The notes: generated by a model from the sequence alone, not told the origin. 64,000 nucleotides of DNA from CAZHJK01 sp964533275 (GCA_964533275.1 CAZHJK010000006.1:41329-105328), one strand, 5' to 3'; positions 52,292 through 61,966 are shown, counted from the first letter of the stretch. Translations and numbers: made by a program.

Positions 52292-52433
52292 TTAATTCAC
52301 CTCCAAATTCTTTCCTTACTGAATATTTATTCTCAAAATGAAGTTTTATTACATAATTTAATTATTTAAACATATTATTTGACGAATAATAACCTTTTGT
52401 TTAAGAAAAAACTATTATATAAAATTGCTAAAT

Positions 52434-52469
52434 AAAAAAACTATTGTTTTATAAAACAATAGTTTTTTT
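52434..52469 (-). terminator. yajC terminator
   Basis: A 16-bp perfect stem, AAAAAACTATTGTTTT/AAAACAATAGTTTTTT, with a short loop. A bidirectional-looking hairpin with T-tracts both ways. Confidence 0.88.
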
Positions 52470-52472
52470 ATA

Positions 52473-52739
52473 TTATTCTTCAGTTACTTCTGCAATAGCC
52501 CATCTACCCATTTTAAGCTTTACTTTATCTCCACCAACTTCAATAGTTATTATATCATCATGAATATTTAATATTTTCCCATAAATTCCACCGATGGTAA
52601 TAACCTGATTACCGGTTTTTAAGTTAGCTCTCATTTCCTTAATTTTTTTATCCTTTTTTTGCTGTGGACGAATAATAAGGAAATAAAAAATAACAAACAT
52701 TAAAATTATTGGTAATAAAGATACTAATTGTTGCGGCAT
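52473..52739 (-). CDS. yajC: Preprotein translocase subunit YajC
   Basis: A small accessory subunit of the SecDF complex. The 88-residue protein has a single membrane helix (about 7-24, IILMFVIFYFLIIRPQQKKD), then the conserved LKTGNQVITIGGIYGKIL beta domain. It lies between tgt and TIGR04086 as expected. Confidence 0.95.
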   Translation of the reverse strand: MPQQLVSLLPIILMFVIFYFLIIRPQQKKDKKIKEMRANLKTGNQVITIGGIYGKILNIHDDIITIEVGGDKVKLKMGRWAIAEVTEE

Positions 52740-52831
52740 TAAATTCCCTCCTTTACATACTTCTAATGTATATTAGTATTAAATTCAACATAAAAATATA
52801 AATTCCTCTTTTATATAAAAAATAATTTAAT

Positions 52832-53950
52832 TTAATCTTTATATCCATAATTTTCAAAGAATTCTTTTTTATAATCTAATAACCTATCTTCCTTAATGGC
52901 ATTTCTAATATTTCTCATTAGATCTAAAGAAAAATATAAATTATGATATGAGATTAAGCGAGGTCCTAATATTTCTTTAGCTTTAAATAGATGTCTTAAA
53001 TATGCTTTTGAATAATTCTTACAGGTATAACATTCACATTTTGTGTCTAAGGGAGAAAAATCCCTCTCATATTTTGCGTTTTTAATCACCACCTTTCCAT
53101 TATTAGTCATAGCAGTCCCATTCCTTGCAATTCTAGTTTGAAGCACGCAATCAAACATATCAATACCGCGAATAGCTCCTTCTATCAATGCATCCGGGCT
53201 GCCCACACCCATTAAATAGCGAGGTTTATTTTTAGGCATTAAAGGAATAGTGTAATCTAGAACTTCATACATTAATTCTTTAGGCTCTCCTACACTGAGA
53301 CCTCCTATAGAGTACCCTGGCAGTTCAAGCTCAATCATCTCCTTAACACTTTTTTCCCTTAAGTCTTTATATTCTCCCCCCTGTATAATACCAAATAAAG
53401 CTTGAACATCTTCTCTTTGATGGGCTTCCTTACATCTCTTAGCCCATCTAATTGTTCTTTCAAGTGAACTTTTAGCATATTCGTAACTACTAGGATAGGG
53501 AGTACATTCATCAAAAGCCATTATTATATCTGAGCCTAAGGCGTTTTGTATTTCAATTGCCTTTTCAGGACTAATAAAGTGTTTAGAACCATCTAAATGA
53601 GAACGAAAGGTTACCCCTTCCTCATTTATTTTTCTTAAATCATTTAGGCTAAAAACTTGAAAGCCTCCACTATCAGTTAATATTGGCCCATCCCAATGCA
53701 TGAATTTATGTAAACCACCAGCTTCATTAATAAGTTCATGTCCAGGTCTTAAATATAAATGATAGGTATTACTTAATATAATTTGTGATCCTAATTCTTT
53801 AAGTTCTTCAGGAGTCATACTTTTTACAGTAGCTTGTGTGCCTACTGGCATAAAAATAGGAGTATCTATTACACCATGAGTAGTTTGTAATTTACCTAAT
53901 CTAGCTCCGCTTTGCTTGCATTCCTTTATTAATTCATATTTAATAGCCAT
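52832..53950 (-). CDS. tgt: tRNA-guanine transglycosylase
   Basis: Exchanges G34 of GUN-anticodon tRNAs for preQ1. The 372-residue protein has the active-site Asp in LTDSGGFQVFSL, substrate motif GGLSVGEPKELMYEVL, nucleophile region GVGSPDALIEGAIRGIDMFDCVL, and zinc-site CECYTCKNYSKAYLRHL. It adjoins queA, the next enzyme. No preQ1 synthesis genes lie in the window, so salvage or distal genes supply the base. Confidence 0.97.
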   Translation of the reverse strand: MAIKYELIKECKQSGARLGKLQTTHGVIDTPIFMPVGTQATVKSMTPEELKELGSQIILSNTYHLYLRPGHELINEAGGLHKFMHWDGPILTDSGGFQVFSLNDLRKINEEGVTFRSHLDGSKHFISPEKAIEIQNALGSDIIMAFDECTPYPSSYEYAKSSLERTIRWAKRCKEAHQREDVQALFGIIQGGEYKDLREKSVKEMIELELPGYSIGGLSVGEPKELMYEVLDYTIPLMPKNKPRYLMGVGSPDALIEGAIRGIDMFDCVLQTRIARNGTAMTNNGKVVIKNAKYERDFSPLDTKCECYTCKNYSKAYLRHLFKAKEILGPRLISYHNLYFSLDLMRNIRNAIKEDRLLDYKKEFFENYGYKD

Positions 53951-53963
53951 ATAGCTTTACCTC

Positions 53964-54989
53964 CTAATTTATTAACATGGCATCACCGAAACTAAAAAAT
54001 CTATATTTCTCAGAGATTGCTTCTTCATATGCTCTTAATATTTTATTTCGATCTGAAAATGCAGAAACAAGCATCAATAAAGTAGATTCTGGTAAATGAA
54101 AATTAGTAATCATCGAATCCACTATTTTAAATTTATATCCTGGAAATATAAAAATATCTGTCCATCCAGAACTAGCCTTAATTTTTCCTATATCATAGGC
54201 TGCTGTTTCTAAAGTGCGTACAGTAGTAGTACCCACAGCAAAAACTTTTTTATTATTTCTTTTTGTTTCATTTATTAAATCTACTATCTCTTGAGTAATC
54301 TCATAAAATTCAGAATGCATTTTATGCTCTTCGATTTTTTCTTCTTTTACCGGTCTAAAGGTTCCTAATCCAACATGCAGAGTTATGAATGCTATATTAA
54401 CTCCCTTGCCTTTAATTTTGTTTAAAAGCTCCTGGGTAAAATGCAATCCCGCTGTAGGAGCTGCGGCAGATCCTTCAATTTTCGAATATATGGTTTGATA
54501 TCTCTCTTGGTCCTTCAATTGTACCTTTATATAAGGAGGTAAAGGCATTGTACCTAATTGATCTAAAATTTCTTCAAATATTCCTTTATATTTAAATCTT
54601 ATTATTCGATTACCATCATCAAGTATTTCCACTATTTCTCCTATTAGTAACCCATCTCCAAATACTATAACATGTCCTACTTTAGCTTTCTTTCCTGGTT
54701 TTACAAGTACTTCCCATTTGTCTTTTTCAATTCTTCTAAGAAGTAGTATTTCAATGGGTGATAAGGTGTCTTCCCTATTACCAAATAGCCTAGCAGGTAT
54801 AACCCGCGTATTATTTAAGATTAATGTATCTCCCTTTTCAAGATAATTATATATATCCTTAAATTTTTTATGTTTAATATCCCCTGTTTCCTTATCTAAT
54901 ATTAATAACCTTGAGTTATCACGTTTTTTTAAAGGTGTTTGTGCAATTAATTCTTCAGGTAGTTTAAAAAAGAATTTATTTTTATTCAT
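53964..54989 (-). CDS. queA: S-adenosylmethionine:tRNA ribosyltransferase-isomerase
   Basis: Converts preQ1-tRNA to epoxyqueuosine-tRNA using SAM. The 341-residue protein shows LPEELIAQTPLKKRDNSRLL, NNTRVIPARLFG, AAPTAGLHFTQELL, HVGLGTFRPVKEE and TNFHLPESTLLMLVSAF. It is 13 bases upstream of tgt. Confidence 0.97.
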   Translation of the reverse strand: MNKNKFFFKLPEELIAQTPLKKRDNSRLLILDKETGDIKHKKFKDIYNYLEKGDTLILNNTRVIPARLFGNREDTLSPIEILLLRRIEKDKWEVLVKPGKKAKVGHVIVFGDGLLIGEIVEILDDGNRIIRFKYKGIFEEILDQLGTMPLPPYIKVQLKDQERYQTIYSKIEGSAAAPTAGLHFTQELLNKIKGKGVNIAFITLHVGLGTFRPVKEEKIEEHKMHSEFYEITQEIVDLINETKRNNKKVFAVGTTTVRTLETAAYDIGKIKASSGWTDIFIFPGYKFKIVDSMITNFHLPESTLLMLVSAFSDRNKILRAYEEAISEKYRFFSFGDAMLIN

Positions 54990-55028
54990 TTATGAATCCT
55001 CACTTGTCATCTTCTTAAATGGTATTTT

Positions 55029-56033
55029 TTAATCTAAATTTGGAGCTTTTTTATGTAAATGATCGTAACATCTCTTTGTTAACATTCTTCCCCTAGGTGT
55101 TCTTTTTAAAAACCCTAATTGTAATAAGTATGGTTCATAAACATCCTCGATTGTTGAAGATTCCTCTCCTATTGATGCAGACAGTGTATCTAACCCAACT
55201 GGACCCCCATTAAATTTATCTATAATTGAAAGTAGCATCTTTCTATCTACTTCATCTAATCCTATAGGGTCTATTTCGAGTAATTCTAGGGCTTTTTTTG
55301 CAATGTCTAAATTAATTTTCCCGTCTCCCTTAACTTGTGCATAATCTCTAACTCTTTTTAATAATCTATTGGCAATTCGAGGTGTCCCCCTAGATCTTTT
55401 AGCTAATTCTTCTGCCCCGGCTTCATCGATATCTACATTCAATATGCGAGCAGATCTAGTTATTATTTCCTTTAACTGTCTTGTATTGTATAATTCCAAA
55501 CGACTAATATCTCCAAATCTATCTCTTAAGGGTGATGTTAATAATCCTGCTCGTGTTGTTGCACCAATAAGAGTAAAGGAAGCTAAATCTAATCTTATTG
55601 ATCTAGCACTTGGCCCCTTCCCAATAATTATATCCAAGGCAAAGTCCTCCATGGCAGGATAAAGGATTTCTTCCACACTTCTATTTAATCGATGAATTTC
55701 ATCAATGAATAAAACATCTCCTTCTCCCAGATTCGTTAATACTGCAGCTAAATCCCCAGGTTTTTCTATTGCAGGTCCCGAAGTTATTCGTATATTAACA
55801 TTCATTTCATTAGCAATGATATTAGCTAATGTAGTCTTACCTAATCCTGGAGGACCATATAAAAGCACATGATCTAATGATTCTTTTCTTTCTTTTGCTG
55901 CTTGAATAAATATTGATAATTTATCTTTTATTTTTGTTTGTCCTATATATTCAGTTAGAGATGTTGGACGCAAATTCTCTTCTATCTCTTTATCTTCAAT
56001 TATTATATCAGTAGTAATAATTCTTTTATCCAC
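55029..56033 (-). CDS. ruvB: Holliday junction branch migration ATPase RuvB
   Basis: Hexameric AAA+ motor for branch migration. The 334-residue protein has LRPTSLTEYIGQTKIKDKL, Walker A GPPGLGKTTLA, Walker B LFIDEIHRLNR, sensor GATTRAGLLTSPLRDRFG and the winged-helix C-terminus with GGPVGLDTLSASIGEE and RTPRGRM. It lies 39 bases upstream of queA. Confidence 0.97.
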   Translation of the reverse strand: MDKRIITTDIIIEDKEIEENLRPTSLTEYIGQTKIKDKLSIFIQAAKERKESLDHVLLYGPPGLGKTTLANIIANEMNVNIRITSGPAIEKPGDLAAVLTNLGEGDVLFIDEIHRLNRSVEEILYPAMEDFALDIIIGKGPSARSIRLDLASFTLIGATTRAGLLTSPLRDRFGDISRLELYNTRQLKEIITRSARILNVDIDEAGAEELAKRSRGTPRIANRLLKRVRDYAQVKGDGKINLDIAKKALELLEIDPIGLDEVDRKMLLSIIDKFNGGPVGLDTLSASIGEESSTIEDVYEPYLLQLGFLKRTPRGRMLTKRCYDHLHKKAPNLD

Positions 56034-56172
56034 AAAACTTCTCCTTTGTGTAATTTATTTTAAACTTAACTGCATTTTATTATGTAAGGAATTTTCTTAA
56101 TAGCTTGTCTTATACATACTTATCAGAATTTAGAGTTTCAATAATAATCTGATACCTTAAGTTTTAGTAAAA

Positions 56173-56769
56173 TTATTTTGTTCCTAAAACCTTTAAAGCT
56201 TTTCTTATAAGAGTTTCTACAGATAATCCATCCTTATATATAGTTGCAATTACTTTATGTGCTTGAGATGGTTGATATCCTAATGCAACTAATGCATCTA
56301 TTACCTCAACTTTATTTCCTATGCTTTGAGGTGATTTTTCAATATCTACATCTATTTCATCCTGGTCAACCTCCAGCTTATCCTTTAACTCCAATATTAT
56401 CCGTTGAGCTATTTTCTTACCTATCCCTGGTGCCTTAGTTAAAGTTTTTATGTCTTCCCCAATAATAGACCATATAATATCATTAGTAGTATGTACAGAT
56501 AAAATTCCCAAAGCAGCCTTTGGTCCAACGCCTGAAACCGAAATTAATCTTCTATAGATTCTTCTTTCCTCTTTTGTTAAGAAACCATACAGTGTTATAT
56601 CATCCTCTTTGACATTCATATGAAGATATATTTTAACTTTGCTTCCGGTCTTAGGAAGTCTATCCAATAATTGTCCAGATGTATATATCATATATGCTAT
56701 CCCCTGATTTTCTACAACGATACTATCCATTGTTACATCTTCTAAAGTTCCTTTAATAAATTCAAACAA
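56173..56769 (-). CDS. ruvA: Holliday junction DNA helicase RuvA
   Basis: Tetrameric junction-binding partner of RuvB. The 198-residue protein begins MFEFIKGTLEDVTMDSIVVENQ in two parts and has TLYGFLTKEERRIYRRLISVSGVGPKAAL (HhH motif, in parts), GIGKKIAQRIILELK (second HhH), and the RuvB-binding C-terminal domain. It starts at TTG after GGAGGTTAAATA. The 139-base gap to ruvB is larger than usual and holds no gene. Confidence 0.96.
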   Translation of the reverse strand: MFEFIKGTLEDVTMDSIVVENQGIAYMIYTSGQLLDRLPKTGSKVKIYLHMNVKEDDITLYGFLTKEERRIYRRLISVSGVGPKAALGILSVHTTNDIIWSIIGEDIKTLTKAPGIGKKIAQRIILELKDKLEVDQDEIDVDIEKSPQSIGNKVEVIDALVALGYQPSQAHKVIATIYKDGLSVETLIRKALKVLGTK

Positions 56770-56931
56770 TATTTAACCTCCAAATAGAAATTCTATGTAT
56801 ATACTTTTCTATAATGCTTCTAATAGATTATCTTCATTTATTATATATAATTAAAGGTTAAAATACAATTAGTGATATTATAACTTTGAGGGAGTTCTTA
56901 TTAATAAAGATTTAAAACTTATAATCTTTCA

Positions 56932-56958
56932 TAAAAAAAAGCCCTTAATAAATGGGCT
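56932..56958 (-). terminator. Terminator of the BofC-like gene
   Basis: Minus strand AGCCC/GGGCT stem with a 9-base loop followed by eight T. Confidence 0.85.
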
Positions 56959-57598
56959 ATAGATCATAATTTTCTAACATTCTATATACATCTTCAATAT
57001 CGTCAAATATCATACCCTCTATAAATTTTTCCTTTTCATTTTGATTTAATATAGATATAGGTTTATCACTAATAAAATCTACTAACTCTTGTCCTTCCTT
57101 ATTATAATAATAAACTGCTATACAGATTTCTCCATCATTTTCTGCAACTCCTACTTTATAATGTTTTGGAGAATAACTATCTATACTTTTTTGTAGAACT
57201 ATCTCATCACTATTGAAGCTGATTATATCCCATTCAACAAAGTGATTATTTAACTCTTTATGATTTAAACCTAACAATTCACTAGTGGGCATTAGAATTT
57301 CTGTATCTTCATCTTTACTTTTTAAATATTTAATTTCAAAAATCATTCTAGTATTAGAAGTAATCTTTATGTCTTCAGTTTCTATATTAGCAGGAATATT
57401 ACTTTCTTCTTCACTTAAACCAGTTTTTTGAGTATTTTCTAGTTCATTAGTTTGTATGTCTATTTGGCTTTTTCTATCTATAATATCTGTAAAATAATAC
57501 CCAAAGGCAAATCCCAATACTAATAATAGAAGAAATGCTACAAGCATATTTTTATTGTACAAGAGCTTTTTTAAGTCAGATAACCATTCTCTAAACAT
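56957..57598 (-). CDS. BofC-like sporulation-type membrane protein
   Basis: A 213-residue protein with one N-terminal membrane helix (about 18-35) and an extracellular portion. The C-terminal region (about 150-213) has the BofC_C-like KHYKVGVAENDGEICIAVYY and FIEGMIFDDIEDVYRMLENY. BofC in Bacillus inhibits pro-sigma-K processing by SpoIVB. It lies between yebC and ruvA, a common place for BofC-like genes in clostridia. The N-terminal half is diverged, so the call is tentative. Confidence 0.65.
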   Translation of the reverse strand: MFREWLSDLKKLLYNKNMLVAFLLLLVLGFAFGYYFTDIIDRKSQIDIQTNELENTQKTGLSEEESNIPANIETEDIKITSNTRMIFEIKYLKSKDEDTEILMPTSELLGLNHKELNNHFVEWDIISFNSDEIVLQKSIDSYSPKHYKVGVAENDGEICIAVYYYNKEGQELVDFISDKPISILNQNEKEKFIEGMIFDDIEDVYRMLENYDL

Positions 57599-57658
57599 AA
57601 ATATCCCTCCATTTCCTTCTAGAAGGATATTTTATCCATTATATAAACTTTTATACAT

Positions 57659-57690
57659 AAAACCCCTATATTGTTATAACAAAATAGGGG
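57659..57690 (-). terminator. yebC terminator
   Basis: CCCCTAT/ATAGGGG inverted repeat extended by TTGTTATAACAA, followed on the minus strand by TTTTATG. Confidence 0.85.
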
Positions 57691-57707
57691 TAGTTCTTAT
57701 ATTTATG

Positions 57708-58445
57708 TTATTCCATATCCTCTGGCATCTCCCAGTTATGGTAGATCTCTTGAACATCATCATGATCCTCAAACATATCTAACATCTTTTGCATTTTTTT
57801 AATATCTCCTTCAGATAAAGATGTTTGAGTAGTTGGTATCATTGCTATTTCTGCAGAAATAAAGGATAAATTTTCTTTTTCTAAGGTTTCACGAACAATA
57901 CTAAAATCATTTGGATCGGTAACTATTTCATATCCTTCCTCTTCTGTTATAAAATCCTCTGCTCCAGCTTCTAGAGCAAGCATCATTAGTTCATCTTCAA
58001 TAATGCTTTGATTTTTCTCAATCATTAATTGTCCTTTTCGTTCAAATAAAAAAGATACACATCCACTAGTACCTAAATTTCCACCATTCTTATCAAAGAT
58101 ATGTCTTACATCTCCAGCAGTTCTATTTTTATTATCAGTTAGTGCTTCTACAATTATTGCTATACCACCAGGTCCGTAACCTTCATAAACAATCTCTTCG
58201 TAATTACTTCCCTCAAGCTCTCCTGCACCCTTTTTTATAGCTCTTTCTATATTATCATTAGGCATGTTTTCTGCTTTTGCCTTAGCTATTACATCCCTAA
58301 GTTTTGCATTGGTTTCAGGATCACTTCCACCTTCTTTAGAGGCAACCGCTAATGCTTTACCATATTTGGTAAATATCTTCCCTCTTACAGCATCCTGTCT
58401 ACCCTTTCTATGTTTTATATTAGCCCATTTTGAATGTCCTGCCAT
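57708..58445 (-). CDS. yebC: YebC/PmpR family translation or transcription regulator
   Basis: A 245-residue protein with the conserved start MAGHSKWANIKHRKGRQDA, SNYEEIVYEGYGPGGIAIIVE and NGGNLGTSGCVSFLFERKG. YebC-type proteins were long called transcription regulators. Recent work on the family describes relief of ribosome stalling at proline-rich stretches. It precedes the BofC-like and ruvAB genes, a typical order. Confidence 0.96.
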   Translation of the reverse strand: MAGHSKWANIKHRKGRQDAVRGKIFTKYGKALAVASKEGGSDPETNAKLRDVIAKAKAENMPNDNIERAIKKGAGELEGSNYEEIVYEGYGPGGIAIIVEALTDNKNRTAGDVRHIFDKNGGNLGTSGCVSFLFERKGQLMIEKNQSIIEDELMMLALEAGAEDFITEEEGYEIVTDPNDFSIVRETLEKENLSFISAEIAMIPTTQTSLSEGDIKKMQKMLDMFEDHDDVQEIYHNWEMPEDME

Positions 58446-58549
58446 ACTAGTTCCCCCTCATAATTATCTAAAAACATATGAAACTATAATTATATTGTAG
58501 CATAAGAAAAAATTTACTTCAATTAATGAAAGGATCTATATATAAACCC

Positions 58550-59308
58550 TTAAAATTCCGGACATGCATTTGGCATATTTCTTTTATGCTCAGTTCTATT
58601 ATGCAATTCTAAAATTATTTCAGAATCTTTTTGAGGTATTTCTTTTCCTCTTATAAAATCATCAACTCTATCATATGTTGTGCCTATCTCTTTTTCGTCA
58701 GTTTGACCTTCCCAAAGACCTGCTGAAGGCGCCTTTTCTATAATATCCTTTGGAACACCTAATTCTAAAGACCATTCTTTTACCTCACGCTTTGTTAAAT
58801 TTGCAATAGGTAATATATCAACTCCTCCATCTCCATACTTTGTAAAATATCCTATATACAACTCAGCAGCATTGTCTGTCCCAACCACTAAATAATTATA
58901 TGCGTTTGCAATTGAATAAATGGTACTCATACGCAATCTTGCCCTTAGGTTAGCATCTGATAATCTCAAATTGTTTTCACTTGAATTTAGATTTTTATGT
59001 TGTAGTTCATTTTTTACTTTATCCAATATGTTTCTATGTTCGTTTGTTAAATCAATTTCTATGTATTCTATATTACATGCTTTAATAACTTTTAATGCAT
59101 CTTCCCTGTCATTTGAATTGCTATTACAAGGTAAAATAACTCCTAATGAATTATTGGGAAAAGCTTTTTTAATTAAAAAGCTAACTAAAGCAGAATCAAT
59201 TCCTCCACTTATTCCTAACACAAGTCCCTTTGTCTTAGATTTTTCCACCTGTTCTCTTAACCAATTAATAGTCTTCTCTACCTTTAAAGCAATATCTGAG
59301 TTATTCAT
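58550..59308 (-). CDS. nadE: Ammonia-dependent NAD+ synthetase
   Basis: Amidates deamido-NAD to NAD. The 252-residue protein is the short form without a glutaminase domain. It shows the PP-loop LGISGGIDSALVSFL, SDANLRARLRMSTIYSIAN, VVGTDNAAELYIGYFTKYGDGG and PSAGLWEGQTDEKEIG. It is a single gene with its own ribosome site; no clear terminator is seen before yebC. Confidence 0.95.
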   Translation of the reverse strand: MNNSDIALKVEKTINWLREQVEKSKTKGLVLGISGGIDSALVSFLIKKAFPNNSLGVILPCNSNSNDREDALKVIKACNIEYIEIDLTNEHRNILDKVKNELQHKNLNSSENNLRLSDANLRARLRMSTIYSIANAYNYLVVGTDNAAELYIGYFTKYGDGGVDILPIANLTKREVKEWSLELGVPKDIIEKAPSAGLWEGQTDEKEIGTTYDRVDDFIRGKEIPQKDSEIILELHNRTEHKRNMPNACPEF

Positions 59309-59366
59309 ATATTACACCTTCACCTTTATTTTTTTATATTATTATACTCTAAAATAGAAATTATAT

Positions 59367-59426
59367 AAAGCCCCACTAGTTGGAGGCTTTATACAAACAT
59401 AGGAAAGTATAGTCTTTCCTATGTTT
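59367..59426 (-). terminator. Double hairpin terminator of cysK
   Basis: Two consecutive hairpins on the minus strand: AAACATAGGAAAG/CTTTCCTATGTTT (59395-59426) and AAAGCC/GGCTTT around CCAACTAGTGG (59367-59390), followed by ATATAATTTC. Confidence 0.82.
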
Positions 59427-59427
59427 A

Positions 59428-60351
59428 CTATTCTTCCCTAAATAAAGTAGTACTTAAATATCTTTCCCCTGTATCTGGTGCAATTACAACGATTTTTTTT
59501 CCTTCGCCTAATTCTTTAGCTAACTGAATCGCTGCATATACAGCAGCTCCTGAAGAAATTCCAGATAATATTCCTTCTTTTGTAGCTAGTAATCTAGCTG
59601 TATGCATCGCATCTTCATCTTTAATCTTAAATACATCATCGTAAATCTTAGTGTCTAAGATATTTGGAATAAAACCCGCTCCTATTCCCTGAATTTTGTG
59701 TGGGCTGGGTGTCCCACCAGATAGTACTGGAGAGTTTATGGGTTCAACCGCAATTATTTTTATTTTTTCAATTTTTTTCTTTAGTTCTTGACCTACTCCC
59801 GTGATTGTTCCACCTGTTCCAACCCCAGCAACAAATGCATCTATATCATTGTCCATCTGATCCATAATTTCCATTGCTGTAGTTTTAGTATGAATTTCAG
59901 GATTATTCGAATTATCAAATTGCTGAGGCATAAAGTAGTTTTTGTTATTCTCAGTTAGTTGAGCAGCTTTTTCAATGGCTCCCTTCATACCCTTTTCTCC
60001 TGGTGTTAAAATTAGTTTTGCTCCATATGCTTTCAATAAATTTCTTCTCTCTAAACTCATAGTATCAGGCATTACCATAATAACTTCATATCCCTTTGCT
60101 GCTCCTATCATCGCTAATCCAATACCTGTATTTCCACTGGTAGGCTCAATTATGGTACCCCCTTCTTGTAATTCACCTTCCTTTTCTGCCATTTCAATCA
60201 TATAGTTTGCAATTCTATCCTTTACACTACCTCCAGGATTAAAGCTTTCTAATTTTACATAAATATCCGCACTTTCTCTTTCAACAATTCGATTTAACTT
60301 TACCATCGGTGTTTCACCAATAAGTTCAGTAATATTATTTCCTACTCTCAT
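59428..60351 (-). CDS. cysK: Cysteine synthase A (O-acetylserine sulfhydrylase)
   Basis: Makes cysteine from O-acetylserine and sulfide with PLP. The 307-residue protein has the PLP-lysine motif FNPGGSVKDRIANYM (K about 43), the PTSGNTGIGLAMIGAAKGY loop, GTGGTITGVGQELKK (phosphate loop) and GIGAGFIPNIL. It stands alone; an inverted repeat of CTTTATCTTTGTTTA-like elements lies in the upstream gap (60405-60480), but I cannot assign a regulator. Confidence 0.95.
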   Translation of the reverse strand: MRVGNNITELIGETPMVKLNRIVERESADIYVKLESFNPGGSVKDRIANYMIEMAEKEGELQEGGTIIEPTSGNTGIGLAMIGAAKGYEVIMVMPDTMSLERRNLLKAYGAKLILTPGEKGMKGAIEKAAQLTENNKNYFMPQQFDNSNNPEIHTKTTAMEIMDQMDNDIDAFVAGVGTGGTITGVGQELKKKIEKIKIIAVEPINSPVLSGGTPSPHKIQGIGAGFIPNILDTKIYDDVFKIKDEDAMHTARLLATKEGILSGISSGAAVYAAIQLAKELGEGKKIVVIAPDTGERYLSTTLFREE

Positions 60352-60487
60352 CTTAGCTCCTCCATTTCCTATTATTTATACAATTTTAAAATGTTTTATA
60401 TAAAACCTTTATCTTTGTTTAGATGGTGCATAATAAAAACCATAAAACAACAAATTATAAACAAAGAATAGATAAGGTTGGTGTCCA

Positions 60488-60850
60488 ATGAAAAACAATA
60501 AATTAATTTTAAAGTCATCAATAATTGGATTAATATCAGGTTTTATAAATGGATTATTTGGTTCAGGTGGTGGTACTATTATTGTACCAAGTCTTACATT
60601 TATACTAGGACTTTCTCAGCATAAAGCTCATGCCACAGCATTAATGATTATTCTTCCTTTAAGTATTATAAGTTCCATTATATATTTCAATAGTCAATTA
60701 ATAGATTTCCCGATTACGCTAAAAGTATCCTTAGGTGCAATGATAGGTGCTTATATTGGTGCAAAAACCTTAAATAAAATACCAAACATATGGTTAAGAA
60801 AAATATTTGGAGTATTTATGATTATTGCTGCTATTAGGATGGTGTTTTAA
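60488..60850 (+). CDS. TSUP (TauE/SafE) permease, first half-size subunit
   Basis: A 120-residue protein with four membrane helices. GLISGFINGLFGSGGGTIIV is the TSUP signature, followed by LSQHKAHATALMIILPLSIIS. Full-length TSUP transporters are about 240-270 residues with two such halves; here each half is a separate gene. The stop overlaps the ATG of the second half (TAATG). The family includes sulfite, sulfonate and related anion exporters; substrate unknown. It is divergent from cysK. Confidence 0.9.
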   Translation: MKNNKLILKSSIIGLISGFINGLFGSGGGTIIVPSLTFILGLSQHKAHATALMIILPLSIISSIIYFNSQLIDFPITLKVSLGAMIGAYIGAKTLNKIPNIWLRKIFGVFMIIAAIRMVF

Positions 60851-61203
60851 TGCTATATATTATTAGTATATTTTCAGGTTTTATTGGTGGAATGGGAATA
60901 GGAGGGGGAACTATTTTAATTCCCATTCTTGTATTTTTCTTTAATTTTGAACAACAAATTGCCCAAAGTATAAATTTATTATCATTTATACCCTTAAGTA
61001 TAGTCGCTATATTAGTTCATATAAAAAATAAAAGTATTGATTTAAAGCTATCATTGTTTATTATAATTCCAGGGCTTATAGGATCATTATTTGGATCTTT
61101 ATTAGCAGTATCATTATCTTCTACATATTTAAAAAAAATTTTTGGATTATTCCTGTTTATTATGGGTTTATATCAGATATTTTGCAAAACAAAGGAAAAT
61201 TAA
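60850..61203 (+). CDS. TSUP (TauE/SafE) permease, second half-size subunit
   Basis: A 117-residue protein with four membrane helices and the repeat signature FSGFIGGMGIGGGTILIPIL and QQIAQSINLLSFIPLSIVAI. It pairs with the preceding half-size gene, translationally coupled by a TAATG overlap, so a heterodimer is expected. Substrate unknown; the opposite-strand neighbour cysK allows the guess of a sulfur anion. Confidence 0.9.
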   Translation: MLYIISIFSGFIGGMGIGGGTILIPILVFFFNFEQQIAQSINLLSFIPLSIVAILVHIKNKSIDLKLSLFIIIPGLIGSLFGSLLAVSLSSTYLKKIFGLFLFIMGLYQIFCKTKEN

Positions 61204-61210
61204 TTGTTTT

Positions 61211-61846
61211 TTAATATATTGATATAGAAATATATTCATAACCTAATGATTTTATGGAAACATCTCCATTAGTAATATCTTTAATTAATTTATAAAAATC
61301 ATTCTTTTGTACCTCTTGTAAATGAAAATATATATATACTTTGTCTAAAAAATCAATTTTATGCATTTTTAATCCATAATTATTACAATTATTTTCTAAT
61401 TTTCCCCAATATGTATAATCTATTGCTATTTCAATTCTTTCACATAGAACATTTTTTATTACTTCACTATTTTCAATACCTATCTTTGCCATATGTGCAT
61501 ATGCCCTAATCAAACCCCCAGCACCAAGCTTTATACCTCCAAAGTATCTAGTTACAATTACTAATGTATTAATAAGGTTTTCTTTTTTTATTATTTCTAA
61601 AATAGGTACTCCCGCCGTTCCACTGGGTTCGCCATCATCTGTACATTTTTGTATTTCCTTATTTTTACCCAATATATATGCATACACATTATGGGTAGCT
61701 TTATAATGTTTTTTCTTAACTTTGTTGATTATATTTAAGGCTCCATCCTCTGAATCTATGGGGAAAACTTGAGTAATAAATTTAGATTTTTGAATATATT
61801 CTATTATTTCTACATGTTCCTTTACTGAATAATAATAATCATTCAT
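61211..61846 (-). CDS. yigZ: YigZ/IMPACT family protein
   Basis: A 211-residue UPF0029 protein. The N-terminal IMPACT domain has SKFITQVFPIDSEDGALNII, TDDGEPSGTAGVPILEIIKK and RYFGGIKLGAGGLIRAYA. A C-terminal ferredoxin-like domain (DUF1949) follows. Its function is unknown; eukaryotic IMPACT regulates Gcn2. It converges with the TSUP pair, with only seven bases between their stops. Confidence 0.95.
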   Translation of the reverse strand: MNDYYYSVKEHVEIIEYIQKSKFITQVFPIDSEDGALNIINKVKKKHYKATHNVYAYILGKNKEIQKCTDDGEPSGTAGVPILEIIKKENLINTLVIVTRYFGGIKLGAGGLIRAYAHMAKIGIENSEVIKNVLCERIEIAIDYTYWGKLENNCNNYGLKMHKIDFLDKVYIYFHLQEVQKNDFYKLIKDITNGDVSIKSLGYEYISISIY

Positions 61847-61889
61847 ATCTAATATATAATACCTCCTCTACTTTAAATACATTATATCA

Positions 61890-61923
61890 AAAACAAAAGA
61901 TCTTTTTTATGATCTTTTGTTTT
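61890..61923 (-). terminator. hflX terminator
   Basis: A perfect 13-bp stem AAAACAAAAGATC/GATCTTTTGTTTT with an 8-base loop. Symmetric; can act on both strands. Confidence 0.85.
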
Positions 61924-61966
61924 GTGATACACGATTATAAGAAAATTTATTTATAAAACTATAAAA

